Shown piece after piece: positions 53,630-62,214 of a DNA stretch of 64,000 nucleotides. This stretch comes from Bacteroidales bacterium (GTDB lineage Bacteria > Bacteroidota > Bacteroidia > Bacteroidales > UBA1402). The notes beneath the pieces were generated by a model. It had not been told where the DNA came from and ran no database searches. It saw only the letters and a program-made list of their open reading frames with translations. The translations under genes were made by a program, and so were the position numbers. The stretch covers positions 186,537 to 250,536 of the forward strand of contig JAQVXI010000001.1 in NCBI GenBank assembly GCA_028709215.1, in the 5' to 3' direction. Each line of letters starts with the position of its first letter. Position 1 is the first letter of the stretch.

Positions 53630-54843
53630 AGGGCTGAAAGGCTTTGTTGTATGTCTTGAAGCAAGTCCTCATACGGTTCCAACCCAATGGAAAAACGAAG
53701 GGTTTCCGGACGAATGCCCATCTGTTGACGCAATTCATCGCTGTAACTTCCATAAATGGTACTGGCCGGATGTAAAGCCAAGGATTTGTTGTCAAATAAA
53801 TTGGTGGCGCGCTTGATTGTCTTGAGCTTGTTTAAAAAGCGGAAGCACGTTTGACGATCTTCAAGATCGAGGGTAAACATGGAGCCGGGCAACGGACCAA
53901 ACATCTCCGAACTGAGTTTATGAAACGGATTATCCGGAAGACCGGTATAGCCAACGGCTCGAACGCCTTTGGTTTGCTGCAGCTCCAACGCCAGCCGTTT
54001 ACAGGTTGTCGCCGATTGGCGAAAGCGAAGCTCCAGTGTCTCCATGCCGATAACATGCGTGTAAGCAGCCTGAGGAGACATGTATCCCCCCAGATTTCGT
54101 AAAATCTCCTTGTGCAATCGAATGTCAAAACCCTGTTTGTTTTCCTGTTTGCACCATTTGCCTAAAACCGGACTGTGCGTCCAGTCAAAACGACCGTAGT
54201 CTACGATGAGGCCACCCAGGCTGGTGCCACCCCCCGAAAGGTATTTGGTACTGGATATGACTTCAATGTCTACCCCGAAATCGACTGCCTTCCAAGCGCA
54301 AAAGGGTATGAGCGTTGTGTCGGCGATGACCGGAACTCCCTTCTTATGAGCCAATTGGGATAACAAACGAAGAGGGGCTATCTCCAATTGTGGATTGGTT
54401 AACACTTCCAAAAAGAGGGCGCAGGTTTTTGAATCGATCTGAGCAGAAACTTCCTCCGGATTTGTCAAATCACAAAATCGAACTTCTACCCCCAATTCTC
54501 TGAGCGTGTTCTGCAAAAAACTGTGCGAATTTCCAAAAAGGTGCGGCGAACTGACAAGGTTGCCTCCTTTACCGGCTAGCGTAAGCAAACAATGGCTGAT
54601 GGCAGCCATGCCGGTATGAACCGCAGTAACCTGCATGGCTCCGGTAATGTTGCGCACGCGTTCTTCGTAAAAACGAACCGTAGGATTGCTGATGCGCGAA
54701 TAAAAGTGCGCATCCGTTTTGCCGGTAAACGCTTCTGACATGGACTCTGCGCTGTCAAATTCAAAAGCAATGGACGGGTAAATGGGGACTTGAAGCGCCT
54801 GATACGGGTCGGGTTTTTGATAGGGGCTGTGTTGATATTGCAT
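53626..54843 (-). CDS. PLP enzyme of Cys/Met metabolism (O-acetylhomoserine sulfhydrylase / gamma-synthase type)
   Basis: A 405-residue fold-I enzyme. PLP lysine K200 is in ISSTKYLSGGG, D175 in IADTTLIP binds the pyridine nitrogen, and YSRISNPT (48-55) plus HTGMAAISHCL are typical. It could be an O-acetylhomoserine sulfhydrylase, cystathionine gamma-synthase or methionine gamma-lyase; these are hard to separate by eye. The lyase-type Tyr/Cys features are not clear. It is divergent from cysK across a shared 100-base region with a palindromic operator, fitting sulfur regulation. Confidence 0.85.
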   Translation of the reverse strand: MQYQHSPYQKPDPYQALQVPIYPSIAFEFDSAESMSEAFTGKTDAHFYSRISNPTVRFYEERVRNITGAMQVTAVHTGMAAISHCLLTLAGKGGNLVSSPHLFGNSHSFLQNTLRELGVEVRFCDLTNPEEVSAQIDSKTCALFLEVLTNPQLEIAPLRLLSQLAHKKGVPVIADTTLIPFCAWKAVDFGVDIEVISSTKYLSGGGTSLGGLIVDYGRFDWTHSPVLGKWCKQENKQGFDIRLHKEILRNLGGYMSPQAAYTHVIGMETLELRFRQSATTCKRLALELQQTKGVRAVGYTGLPDNPFHKLSSEMFGPLPGSMFTLDLEDRQTCFRFLNKLKTIKRATNLFDNKSLALHPASTIYGSYSDELRQQMGIRPETLRFSIGLEPYEDLLQDIQQSLSAL

Positions 54844-54857
54844 AGATATCGCATTTT

Positions 54858-54875
54858 ATACCCTATGAAGGGTAT
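54858..54875. promoter_or_regulatory. Palindromic operator between the PLP enzyme and cysK
   Basis: ATACCCT-ATGA-AGGGTAT: a perfect 7-base inverted repeat with a 4-base centre. It lies 22 bases before the cysK -7 box, thus over the -33 zone. It resembles the hip operator half-sites but with T/A next to the centre. Confidence 0.6.
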
Positions 54876-54897
54876 TTTTTTTTTACTGATTAGACTT

Positions 54898-54905
54898 TAT
54901 CTTTG
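54898..54905 (+). promoter_or_regulatory. Promoter -7 box of cysK
   Basis: TATCTTTG, 38 bases before the ATG at 54944. Confidence 0.6.
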
Positions 54906-54943
54906 TGCTACATACAAGAGAACAAACATAACACAATAGAACG

Positions 54944-55891
54944 ATGACAAAAATAGCAAAAAAACTCACCGATTTGGTCGGAAAAACGCCTTTATTGGAA
55001 TTAGGAAGCTACAGCGCTGAAAAAGGCTTGGAGCAAGCCATTGTTGCCAAATTGGAATATTATAACCCCGCAGGGAGTGTAAAAGATCGCATTGCATTGG
55101 CGATGATCGAAGATGCGGAGAAGAAAGGACTGCTTAAGCCCGGTGCAATCATTATTGAACCAACCAGTGGGAATACGGGGATCGGTTTGGCTTTTGTTTC
55201 CGCGTCAAAGGGATATAAGTTGATCTTGAGTATGCCGGAGACCATGAGTCTGGAACGTAGGAGTCTACTTAAGGCATTGGGTGCTCAGCTGGTGCTTACT
55301 CCCGGTTCGGAAGGTATGAAAGGAGCCATTGCAAAAGCAAAAGAACTGAACGCGGATACTCCGAATTCCATCATACTTCAGCAATTTGAGAATGCAGCAA
55401 ATCCGGAAATTCACCGATTGACGACCGCGAAGGAAATCTGGGAGGATACCGATGGGCAAATTGATATTTTCGTTGCCGGTGTGGGTACGGGAGGTACGAT
55501 CAGTGGCGTTGGGGCCTTTCTGAAATCCAAGCGTTCGGACATCCAGGTGGTTGCTGTGGAACCGGATGAATCGCCTGTGTTATCGGGTGGAAAGCCCGGT
55601 CCGCACAAAATACAAGGGATTGGAGCCGGCTTTGTTCCGGGAACCTACAATGCCCAACCCGTCGATGAAGTTTTTCGGGTCCCTCAGGATGCAGCCATAT
55701 TAACGGCGCGCGAATTGGCCTGGAAAGAAGGTCTGCTTGTGGGTATTTCATCGGGTGCGGCCGTATACGCAGCAAAAGAATTGGCAAAGCGTCCCGAGAA
55801 TCATGGCAAACGCATCGTGACCCTATTGCCGGATTCCGGTGAACGTTACTTGAGCAGTGTTTTGTATGCTTTTGAAGAGTATCCATTATAA
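54944..55891 (+). CDS. cysK: Cysteine synthase A
   Basis: A complete 315-residue fold-II PLP enzyme. PLP lysine K47 in NPAGSVKDR, phosphate loop and substrate motif [45 protein letters not shown] and GISSGAA near the end. It makes cysteine from O-acetylserine and sulfide. Divergent from the Cys/Met enzyme gene and likely controlled by the intervening operator. Confidence 0.96.
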   Translation: MTKIAKKLTDLVGKTPLLELGSYSAEKGLEQAIVAKLEYYNPAGSVKDRIALAMIEDAEKKGLLKPGAIIIEPTSGNTGIGLAFVSASKGYKLILSMPETMSLERRSLLKALGAQLVLTPGSEGMKGAIAKAKELNADTPNSIILQQFENAANPEIHRLTTAKEIWEDTDGQIDIFVAGVGTGGTISGVGAFLKSKRSDIQVVAVEPDESPVLSGGKPGPHKIQGIGAGFVPGTYNAQPVDEVFRVPQDAAILTARELAWKEGLLVGISSGAAVYAAKELAKRPENHGKRIVTLLPDSGERYLSSVLYAFEEYPL

Positions 55892-55933
55892 TAAGGTGTC
55901 GAAACGTTAAAAAACAAGCCTAAAGCGAAACAT

Positions 55934-55967
55934 ATTGTAGAAAATTCCGTTTTTTTTGGTACTTTTG
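55934..55967 (+). promoter_or_regulatory. Promoter of carAB
   Basis: ATTG at 55934-55937, 22 bases, TACTTTTG at 55960-55967. The start codon is 40 bases downstream. Confidence 0.65.
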
Positions 55968-56007
55968 CACACGAGAATAAAGGTTTAATCTACAATATTG
56001 TTTTTGC

Positions 56008-57084
56008 ATGAATACATCAAAGCCTGTCCAACTCGTGTTGGAAAACGGGGCTGTCTTTGAAGGAAAAGCATTTGGATACGATAAACCCACAGCGGGTGAG
56101 GTCGTTTTTTCAACCGCCATGGTGGGCTATCCCGAAAGTTTGACAGACCCCTCGTATGCGGGGCAGATTTTAACGGTTACGTATCCGCTTATCGGGAATT
56201 ACGGAGTACCCGAAGATCGAATCGAAAACCAATTATCTGTATTTTATGAATCGGAAATAATTCACGTCAAGGGACTGATTATTTCCGATTATTCGTTTCA
56301 ATACAGTCACTGGAATGCAAAACGCAGTCTGGATGAATGGTTGAAGGAACAACAGATTCCGGGCATCTACGGCGTTGATACCCGCGAGCTTACAAAAATG
56401 TTGCGTGAAGTCGGATCGCTCAAAGGTCGATTTGTCTATCCCGATCAGGAGGATGTGCCCTTTCTCGATGCGGATGCAATCAATTGGGTGGCTGAGGTCA
56501 GTTGCAAGGACGTGTTGACCTATGGAAGCGGCAGCAAAAAGATCGTTCTGGTTGACTGTGGCGTAAAACACAACATTGTGCGTTGTTTGCTTAAACGCGA
56601 TGTGACCTTGTATCGGGTACCTTGGGATTATGATTACTCCCAAATTGAATACGACGGTTTGTTTGTCTCCAACGGTCCGGGCAATCCGGAACATTGTCAG
56701 GCAACCATAAAGCACCTGAAAAAGTCCTTGAACGAAACGAAGCCGATTTTTGGCATTTGCATGGGTAATCAATTGCTGAGCTTGGCGGGCGGAGCCAAAA
56801 CCTATAAATTAAAGTATGGACATCGAAGCCACAATCAACCGGTTCAAATGGTTGGTACGGATCGTTGTTTCATAACTTCACAAAACCACGGTTATGCTGT
56901 GGATCATACGACAATGGGTGCTGAATGGCAACCGTTGTTTTTGAACCTGAACGACGAAACCAATGAAGGCGTACGTCACGTCTCCAAGCCGTTTTTCTCA
57001 GCACAATTCCATCCAGAAGCCTCCAGTGGACCGACGGATACAGAATTTTTGTTTGACGATTTTCTGGATTTGATTCAGAAATGA
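56008..57084 (+). CDS. carA: Carbamoyl-phosphate synthase small subunit
   Basis: A complete 358-residue glutaminase subunit. Family blocks include GEVVFSTAMVGYPESLTDPS, YAGQILTVTYPLIGNYGV and the class-I GATase triad with nucleophile C251 in FGICMGNQLL, and H and E in QFHPEAS. It hydrolyses glutamine and channels ammonia to CarB. The stop overlaps an ATG in frame with carB. Confidence 0.97.
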   Translation: MNTSKPVQLVLENGAVFEGKAFGYDKPTAGEVVFSTAMVGYPESLTDPSYAGQILTVTYPLIGNYGVPEDRIENQLSVFYESEIIHVKGLIISDYSFQYSHWNAKRSLDEWLKEQQIPGIYGVDTRELTKMLREVGSLKGRFVYPDQEDVPFLDADAINWVAEVSCKDVLTYGSGSKKIVLVDCGVKHNIVRCLLKRDVTLYRVPWDYDYSQIEYDGLFVSNGPGNPEHCQATIKHLKKSLNETKPIFGICMGNQLLSLAGGAKTYKLKYGHRSHNQPVQMVGTDRCFITSQNHGYAVDHTTMGAEWQPLFLNLNDETNEGVRHVSKPFFSAQFHPEASSGPTDTEFLFDDFLDLIQK

Positions 57085-57110
57085 TGGATTCACTTTTACA
57101 CAGCAGTTTT

Positions 57111-60100
57111 ATGTCAGATAATAACATCAAAAAAGTACTGATACTTGGATCAGGAGCCTTAAAAATCGGTGAAGCCGGTGAGTTTGATTATTCCGGTTCA
57201 CAGGCCCTTAAGGCACTCAAGGAAGAAGGAATCTATACGATTCTAATCAACCCGAATATCGCAACCGTACAGACGTCCGAAGGCGTTGCCGATCAGATTT
57301 ATTTTCTTCCCGTAACCCCTTTTTTTGTCGAAAAGGTGATTGAAAAAGAAAAACCGGATGGCTTGTTGCTTTCGTTTGGAGGTCAGACTGCGCTCAATTG
57401 CGGTGTGGCCTTGTATCAATCCGGTGTCTTGGAAAAACACGGCTTGCGTGTTTTGGGTACACCGGTGCAGTCCATCATCAACACCGAAGACCGTGAATTA
57501 TTTGTGGATCGACTGGATGAAATCGATGTGCATACCATCAAAAGTGTGGCCGTTGCAACCATGTCTGAAGCACAACAGGCCGCAGAAATGTTGGGATACC
57601 CCATTATTGTTCGGGCTGCCTATGCATTGGGTGGTCTGGGGAGCGGTTTTTGCAACAATCCACAGGAGTTGCAGCAATTGGCCGAAAAGGCATTTAACTA
57701 TTCAAGTCAGCTGTTGATTGAAAAGTCGTTGAAAGGTTGGAAGGAAATAGAGTATGAAGTGGTGCGCGATCGTTTTGATAATTGCATCACGGTCTGCAAT
57801 ATGGAAAATTTTGACCCCCTGGGTATACACACCGGTGAGAGTATTGTGGTAGCGCCGTCTCAAACGTTGACCAACAGCGAGTACCATAAACTGCGTGAAA
57901 TTGCGGTTCGAATTGTTCGCCATATCGGTATTGTAGGAGAGTGCAATGTTCAGTACGCATTTGATCCAACCTCAGAAGATTATCGGGTCATTGAAGTAAA
58001 TGCCCGCTTGAGTCGCTCATCGGCATTGGCTTCAAAAGCAACGGGATACCCCTTAGCCTTTGTGGCTGCAAAGCTGGCATTGGGCTATGGATTGCATCAA
58101 CTCAAAAACTCCGTAACCAAAACGACCACTGCGTTTTTTGAGCCGGCTTTGGATTACGTGGTCGTTAAGATTCCTCGGTGGGATTTGGCCAAATTTCACG
58201 GCGTTTCCCGTGAGATCGGTTCATCGATGAAGAGTGTAGGCGAAGTCATGGCCATTGGACGCAGTTTTGAAGAAGCTTTCCAAAAAGGTTTGCGCATGAT
58301 TCAACAGGGCATGCATGGTTTTATGGGCAACAAGCAGTTGTCTACACCCGATTTGGACGCATCCCTGTCAACACCTACCGATATGCGTGTGTTCTACTTA
58401 GCTCAAGCATTTGAGGCGGGATATTCGGTGGAACGCCTGTATGAATTGACGAAAATTGATCGTTGGTTTCTGCAAAAACTGGAACGGTTGACCTGGCTAG
58501 CTAGCGAACTCAGGAACGTAAAAAAATTGAACGAACTTCCCCTGGACTTGCTCGTGCAAGTAAAACAGGCCGGATTTTCCGACTATCAGTTGGCTACGCT
58601 TATGTCCATCGAGGGCGATGTGGATGCCTTGAATGTGGATGTCCGTGCGTATCGAAAAGCCTGTGGTGTACTTCCTGTGGTGAAGCAGATTGATACCCTG
58701 GCTGGAGAATTTCCGGCACAAACCAACTATTTGTACTTAACCTACAACGGTACGGCCAACGACGTACATTACTTAGGTGATCACCGTTCTGCCATCGTGC
58801 TTGGTTCAGGGGCATACCGTATCGGAAGCAGTGTCGAATTTGACTGGTGTAGTGTAAATGCGTTGAATACCATTCGAAAAGAAGGCCTACGCTCCGTAAT
58901 GATCAATTACAACCCGGAAACGGTATCGACCGATTACGATATGTGTGATCGATTGTATTTTGACGAGTTGAGTTACGAGCGTGTGATGGATATCATTGAG
59001 CTGGAAAACCCCATGGGGGTCATTGTTTCTGTGGGTGGTCAAATCCCCAATAATCTAGCCGTCCGTTTGGATGCCGCCGGCGTACCCATTCTTGGGACAT
59101 CTGCTGCCTCCATTGATAACGCAGAAGACCGACACAAGTTTTCTTCCATGCTCGATCGGTTGGGCATTGATCAGCCGGCTTGGAAGGAATTGCGCTCGAT
59201 GGATGAAATCAACGGGTTTGTCGATTCGGTGGGTTTCCCGGTGTTGGTCCGACCTTCGTACGTGCTTTCGGGTGCTGCCATGAATGTCTGTTCCAATCCG
59301 GAAGAATTAGAACAATTCCTGAAGCTGGCAACCGATGTCTCCTCCAAACACCCCGTTGTGGTGAGCGAATTTATCGAGCATGCCAAGGAAATTGAGATTG
59401 ATGCCGTAGCCAACAAGGGAGAGATCGTTGTCTACACCATTTCGGAGCACGTCGAGTTTGCAGGAGTACACTCGGGGGATGCCACCATTCAATTCCCTCC
59501 TCAAAAGATTTACATCGAAACGGTACGCCGCATCAAACACGTGGCGCGTGACATAGCAAGGGCACTGAATATTACCGGTCCGTTTAATATACAGTTTTTG
59601 GCCAAAGATAATTCCATCAAAGTCATTGAATGTAATTTACGCGCTTCCAGAAGTTTTCCCTTTGTTTCCAAGGTTTTAAAACTCAATTTGATCGAAATGG
59701 CCACCCAGGTCATGCTGGGCATTGATGTACCCAAACCGGAAAAGTCCGAATTCGAATTGGATTACGTGGGGATTAAGGCTTCACAGTTCTCGTTTACGCG
59801 TTTGCAGAAAGCGGATCCCGTCTTGGGTGTTGATATGGCTTCGACCGGCGAAGTCGGTTGTATCGGTCGAAATTTTGACGATGCGTTGCTTACTTCGATG
59901 CTATCCGTGGGATATCGAATTCCTGAAAAGAACATTATGGTTTCGTCCGGACCGACAAAATCCAAAGTCGAATTGCTTGAGCCGTGCACCTTGCTGCAGA
60001 GCAAAGGGTACAACATTTATGCAACGGGAGGCACCTTGCGTTTCTTACAGGATAACGGCATCAATGCCATTCCGGTTGCATGGCCGGACGAGGAAGGCGA

Positions 60101-60329
60101 TCGGAAAGTCATGGACATGATCCACCAGAAAAAATTTGATCTGGTCATCAATATTCCCAAAAATCTAACTAAGAGGGAGTTGACAAACGGGTACTTGATA
60201 CGTCGGGGAGCCATTGATTTCAACATTCCATTATTGACCAACGCGCGTTTGGCCTCCGCTTTTATCAAAGCTTTCTGCAGCGTTCGAATGGAAGAAATTC
60301 AGATAAAAAGTTGGCAAGAATATCATTAA
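57111..60329 (+). CDS. carB: Carbamoyl-phosphate synthase large subunit
   Basis: A complete 1072-residue protein from MSDNNIKKVL; an in-frame ATG at 57081 overlaps the carA stop (ATGA) and could serve instead, adding ten residues. It has two ATP-grasp halves (LGSGALKIGEAGEFDYSGSQ near the start, LGSGAYRIGSSVEFDWCSVN near the middle) and an MGS-like allosteric domain at the end (VSSGPTKSKVELLEPCTLLQ, YNIYATGGTLRFLQDNGI). It makes carbamoyl phosphate for pyrimidines and arginine. Confidence 0.97.
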   Translation: MSDNNIKKVLILGSGALKIGEAGEFDYSGSQALKALKEEGIYTILINPNIATVQTSEGVADQIYFLPVTPFFVEKVIEKEKPDGLLLSFGGQTALNCGVALYQSGVLEKHGLRVLGTPVQSIINTEDRELFVDRLDEIDVHTIKSVAVATMSEAQQAAEMLGYPIIVRAAYALGGLGSGFCNNPQELQQLAEKAFNYSSQLLIEKSLKGWKEIEYEVVRDRFDNCITVCNMENFDPLGIHTGESIVVAPSQTLTNSEYHKLREIAVRIVRHIGIVGECNVQYAFDPTSEDYRVIEVNARLSRSSALASKATGYPLAFVAAKLALGYGLHQLKNSVTKTTTAFFEPALDYVVVKIPRWDLAKFHGVSREIGSSMKSVGEVMAIGRSFEEAFQKGLRMIQQGMHGFMGNKQLSTPDLDASLSTPTDMRVFYLAQAFEAGYSVERLYELTKIDRWFLQKLERLTWLASELRNVKKLNELPLDLLVQVKQAGFSDYQLATLMSIEGDVDALNVDVRAYRKACGVLPVVKQIDTLAGEFPAQTNYLYLTYNGTANDVHYLGDHRSAIVLGSGAYRIGSSVEFDWCSVNALNTIRKEGLRSVMINYNPETVSTDYDMCDRLYFDELSYERVMDIIELENPMGVIVSVGGQIPNNLAVRLDAAGVPILGTSAASIDNAEDRHKFSSMLDRLGIDQPAWKELRSMDEINGFVDSVGFPVLVRPSYVLSGAAMNVCSNPEELEQFLKLATDVSSKHPVVVSEFIEHAKEIEIDAVANKGEIVVYTISEHVEFAGVHSGDATIQFPPQKIYIETVRRIKHVARDIARALNITGPFNIQFLAKDNSIKVIECNLRASRSFPFVSKVLKLNLIEMATQVMLGIDVPKPEKSEFELDYVGIKASQFSFTRLQKADPVLGVDMASTGEVGCIGRNFDDALLTSMLSVGYRIPEKNIMVSSGPTKSKVELLEPCTLLQSKGYNIYATGGTLRFLQDNGINAIPVAWPDEEGDRKVMDMIHQKKFDLVINIPKNLTKRELTNGYLIRRGAIDFNIPLLTNARLASAFIKAFCSVRMEEIQIKSWQEYH

Positions 60330-60336
60330 GGATTGT

Positions 60337-60344
60337 TACCTTTG
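60337..60344 (+). promoter_or_regulatory. Promoter -7 box of glmS
   Basis: TACCTTTG, 23 bases before the glmS ATG, in the 37-base gap after carB. A weak TTG lies 23 bases upstream inside carB. No room for a glmS ribozyme. Confidence 0.55.
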
Positions 60345-60366
60345 TGACATTAAAACCGAAAAAATT

Positions 60367-62211
60367 ATGTGTGGTATTGTAGGATATATCGGAAGCAAAG
60401 ATGCGTTCCCCATTTTGATCAAAGGATTGCAACGTCTTGAATACAGAGGATACGATAGTGCAGGGGTGGCCCTCATTACAGAGGCATCCAATCTGGCCGT
60501 CTATAAAACCAGAGGTAAAGTGTCTGATCTGGAAAGTTTTACCCAGCACAAGGATGTGAGTGGAAGCATAGGTATTGCACACACACGTTGGGCAACCCAC
60601 GGTGAGCCCAATGATGTAAATGCACATCCACATTATTCGCAATCCGAATCGTTGGCATTGATTCACAATGGAATCATCGAGAACTACGCCGTGCTGAAGG
60701 AAGATCTGATGAGTAGAGGCTATACGTTCAAAAGCAATACCGATACCGAAGTGCTGGTTCAATTGATTGAATACGTAAAAGTTTCAAATAACGTCGATTT
60801 ATTTACTGCAGTACAGTTGGCTCTGACGCAAGTCGTTGGAGCCTACGCGATTGCAGTCTTGGAACGCGGTCATCCCGATTGCATCATCGCTGCCCGTAAA
60901 TCCAGTCCCCTGGTTGTTGGCATCGGTGACGATGAATATTTCCTGGGATCGGATGCTTCTCCCATCATCGAATATACCAATCGGGTAATCTACATCGATG
61001 ACGACGAGGTCGTTCGTTTGAAACGGGATTCCGAGCCGCGTATTTGCAACTTGAATAACGTGGAAAAGAGTCACGAAATCAAGGAATTGGAGATGAGTTT
61101 GAGCCAACTCGAAAAAGGTGGTTTCCCTCATTTTATGATCAAGGAGATTTTTGAACAGCCCAACACCGTTCGTGAATGCATGCGGGGTCGCATCAATGTA
61201 GAACGCAACCGTGTTGCCCTTTCCGGCATTATAGATCACAAAGAACGTTTTCTAAATGCCAAACGCATCATTATCGTAGCCTGTGGTACGTCGTGGCATG
61301 CCGGTCTAATCGGTGAATATTTATTGGAGGAATTTGCCCGAATTCCGGTTGAAGTAGAATACGCATCCGAGTTTCGCTACCGCAATCCCGTACTATGTCC
61401 GGATGACATCGTGATTGCCATATCGCAATCCGGAGAAACGGCCGATACGTTGGCTGCGGCGGAACTGGCCAAACGTCAGGGTGCATTTGTCTATGGAATA
61501 TGCAACGTGGTGGGCTCTTCCATTCCGCGCATGACGCATACAGGTTCGTATACACATGCCGGCCCGGAAATCGGAGTCGCCTCTACCAAAGCCTTTACTG
61601 CACAGGTTACCGTTTTAACACTGATGGCGTTGACCATCGCCGAAGAAAAGGGCGAAATGAGCAAAGATGTGTTTGAACAGTATGTACAGGAGTTGGCTTT
61701 GATTCCCGATAAGATGGAACAAACGCTGTCCGTTGCGGGATACATCGAAGACTTTTCCAGTATTTTTACCTATGCCAAGAACTTCATTTATCTGGGACGT
61801 GGTTATAGTTATCCTGTAGCTTTGGAAGGCGCACTTAAACTAAAAGAAATTTCCTATATCCATGCAGAAGGCTATCCTGCAGCTGAAATGAAACACGGCC
61901 CGATTGCATTGATTGACCGTGAGATGCCCACCGTCGTGATTGCTCCCAAAAAAGGGATGTACGATAAAGTGGTCAGCAACATCCAGGAAATCAAAGCCCG
62001 CAAAGGCCGTGTGGTTGCCATTGTCACCGAAGGCGATACCGTCATACGGGATTTGGCCGATTATTATATTGAAATCCCCGATACCGAAGATTGTTTTTCT
62101 CCTTTACTTTCCGCGTTGCCTTTGCAATTGATGGCCTACTATATAGCGGTTGTAAAAGGATGTAATGTGGATCAACCCAGAAATTTAGCCAAATCGGTTA
62201 CCGTAGAATAA
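60367..62211 (+). CDS. glmS: Glutamine:fructose-6-phosphate aminotransferase
   Basis: A complete 614-residue enzyme. The N-terminal Ntn glutaminase begins MCGIVGYIG with Cys2 as nucleophile, followed by LEYRGYDSAGVAL and HTRWATHG. Two SIS isomerase domains follow (VACGTSWHAGLIGEYLLEEF, AISQSGETADTLAAAELAKR, FIYLGRGYSYPVALEGALKL) and the end is PRNLAKSVTVE. It makes glucosamine-6-phosphate for the wall and LPS. Its neighbours also use glutamine amide nitrogen. Confidence 0.98.
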   Translation: MCGIVGYIGSKDAFPILIKGLQRLEYRGYDSAGVALITEASNLAVYKTRGKVSDLESFTQHKDVSGSIGIAHTRWATHGEPNDVNAHPHYSQSESLALIHNGIIENYAVLKEDLMSRGYTFKSNTDTEVLVQLIEYVKVSNNVDLFTAVQLALTQVVGAYAIAVLERGHPDCIIAARKSSPLVVGIGDDEYFLGSDASPIIEYTNRVIYIDDDEVVRLKRDSEPRICNLNNVEKSHEIKELEMSLSQLEKGGFPHFMIKEIFEQPNTVRECMRGRINVERNRVALSGIIDHKERFLNAKRIIIVACGTSWHAGLIGEYLLEEFARIPVEVEYASEFRYRNPVLCPDDIVIAISQSGETADTLAAAELAKRQGAFVYGICNVVGSSIPRMTHTGSYTHAGPEIGVASTKAFTAQVTVLTLMALTIAEEKGEMSKDVFEQYVQELALIPDKMEQTLSVAGYIEDFSSIFTYAKNFIYLGRGYSYPVALEGALKLKEISYIHAEGYPAAEMKHGPIALIDREMPTVVIAPKKGMYDKVVSNIQEIKARKGRVVAIVTEGDTVIRDLADYYIEIPDTEDCFSPLLSALPLQLMAYYIAVVKGCNVDQPRNLAKSVTVE

Positions 62212-62214
62212 GTC

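Noticed and set aside
60345-60366. glmS ribozyme
   Set aside because: Only 37 bases separate carB and glmS, too short for the ribozyme, and it is not known in this phylum.
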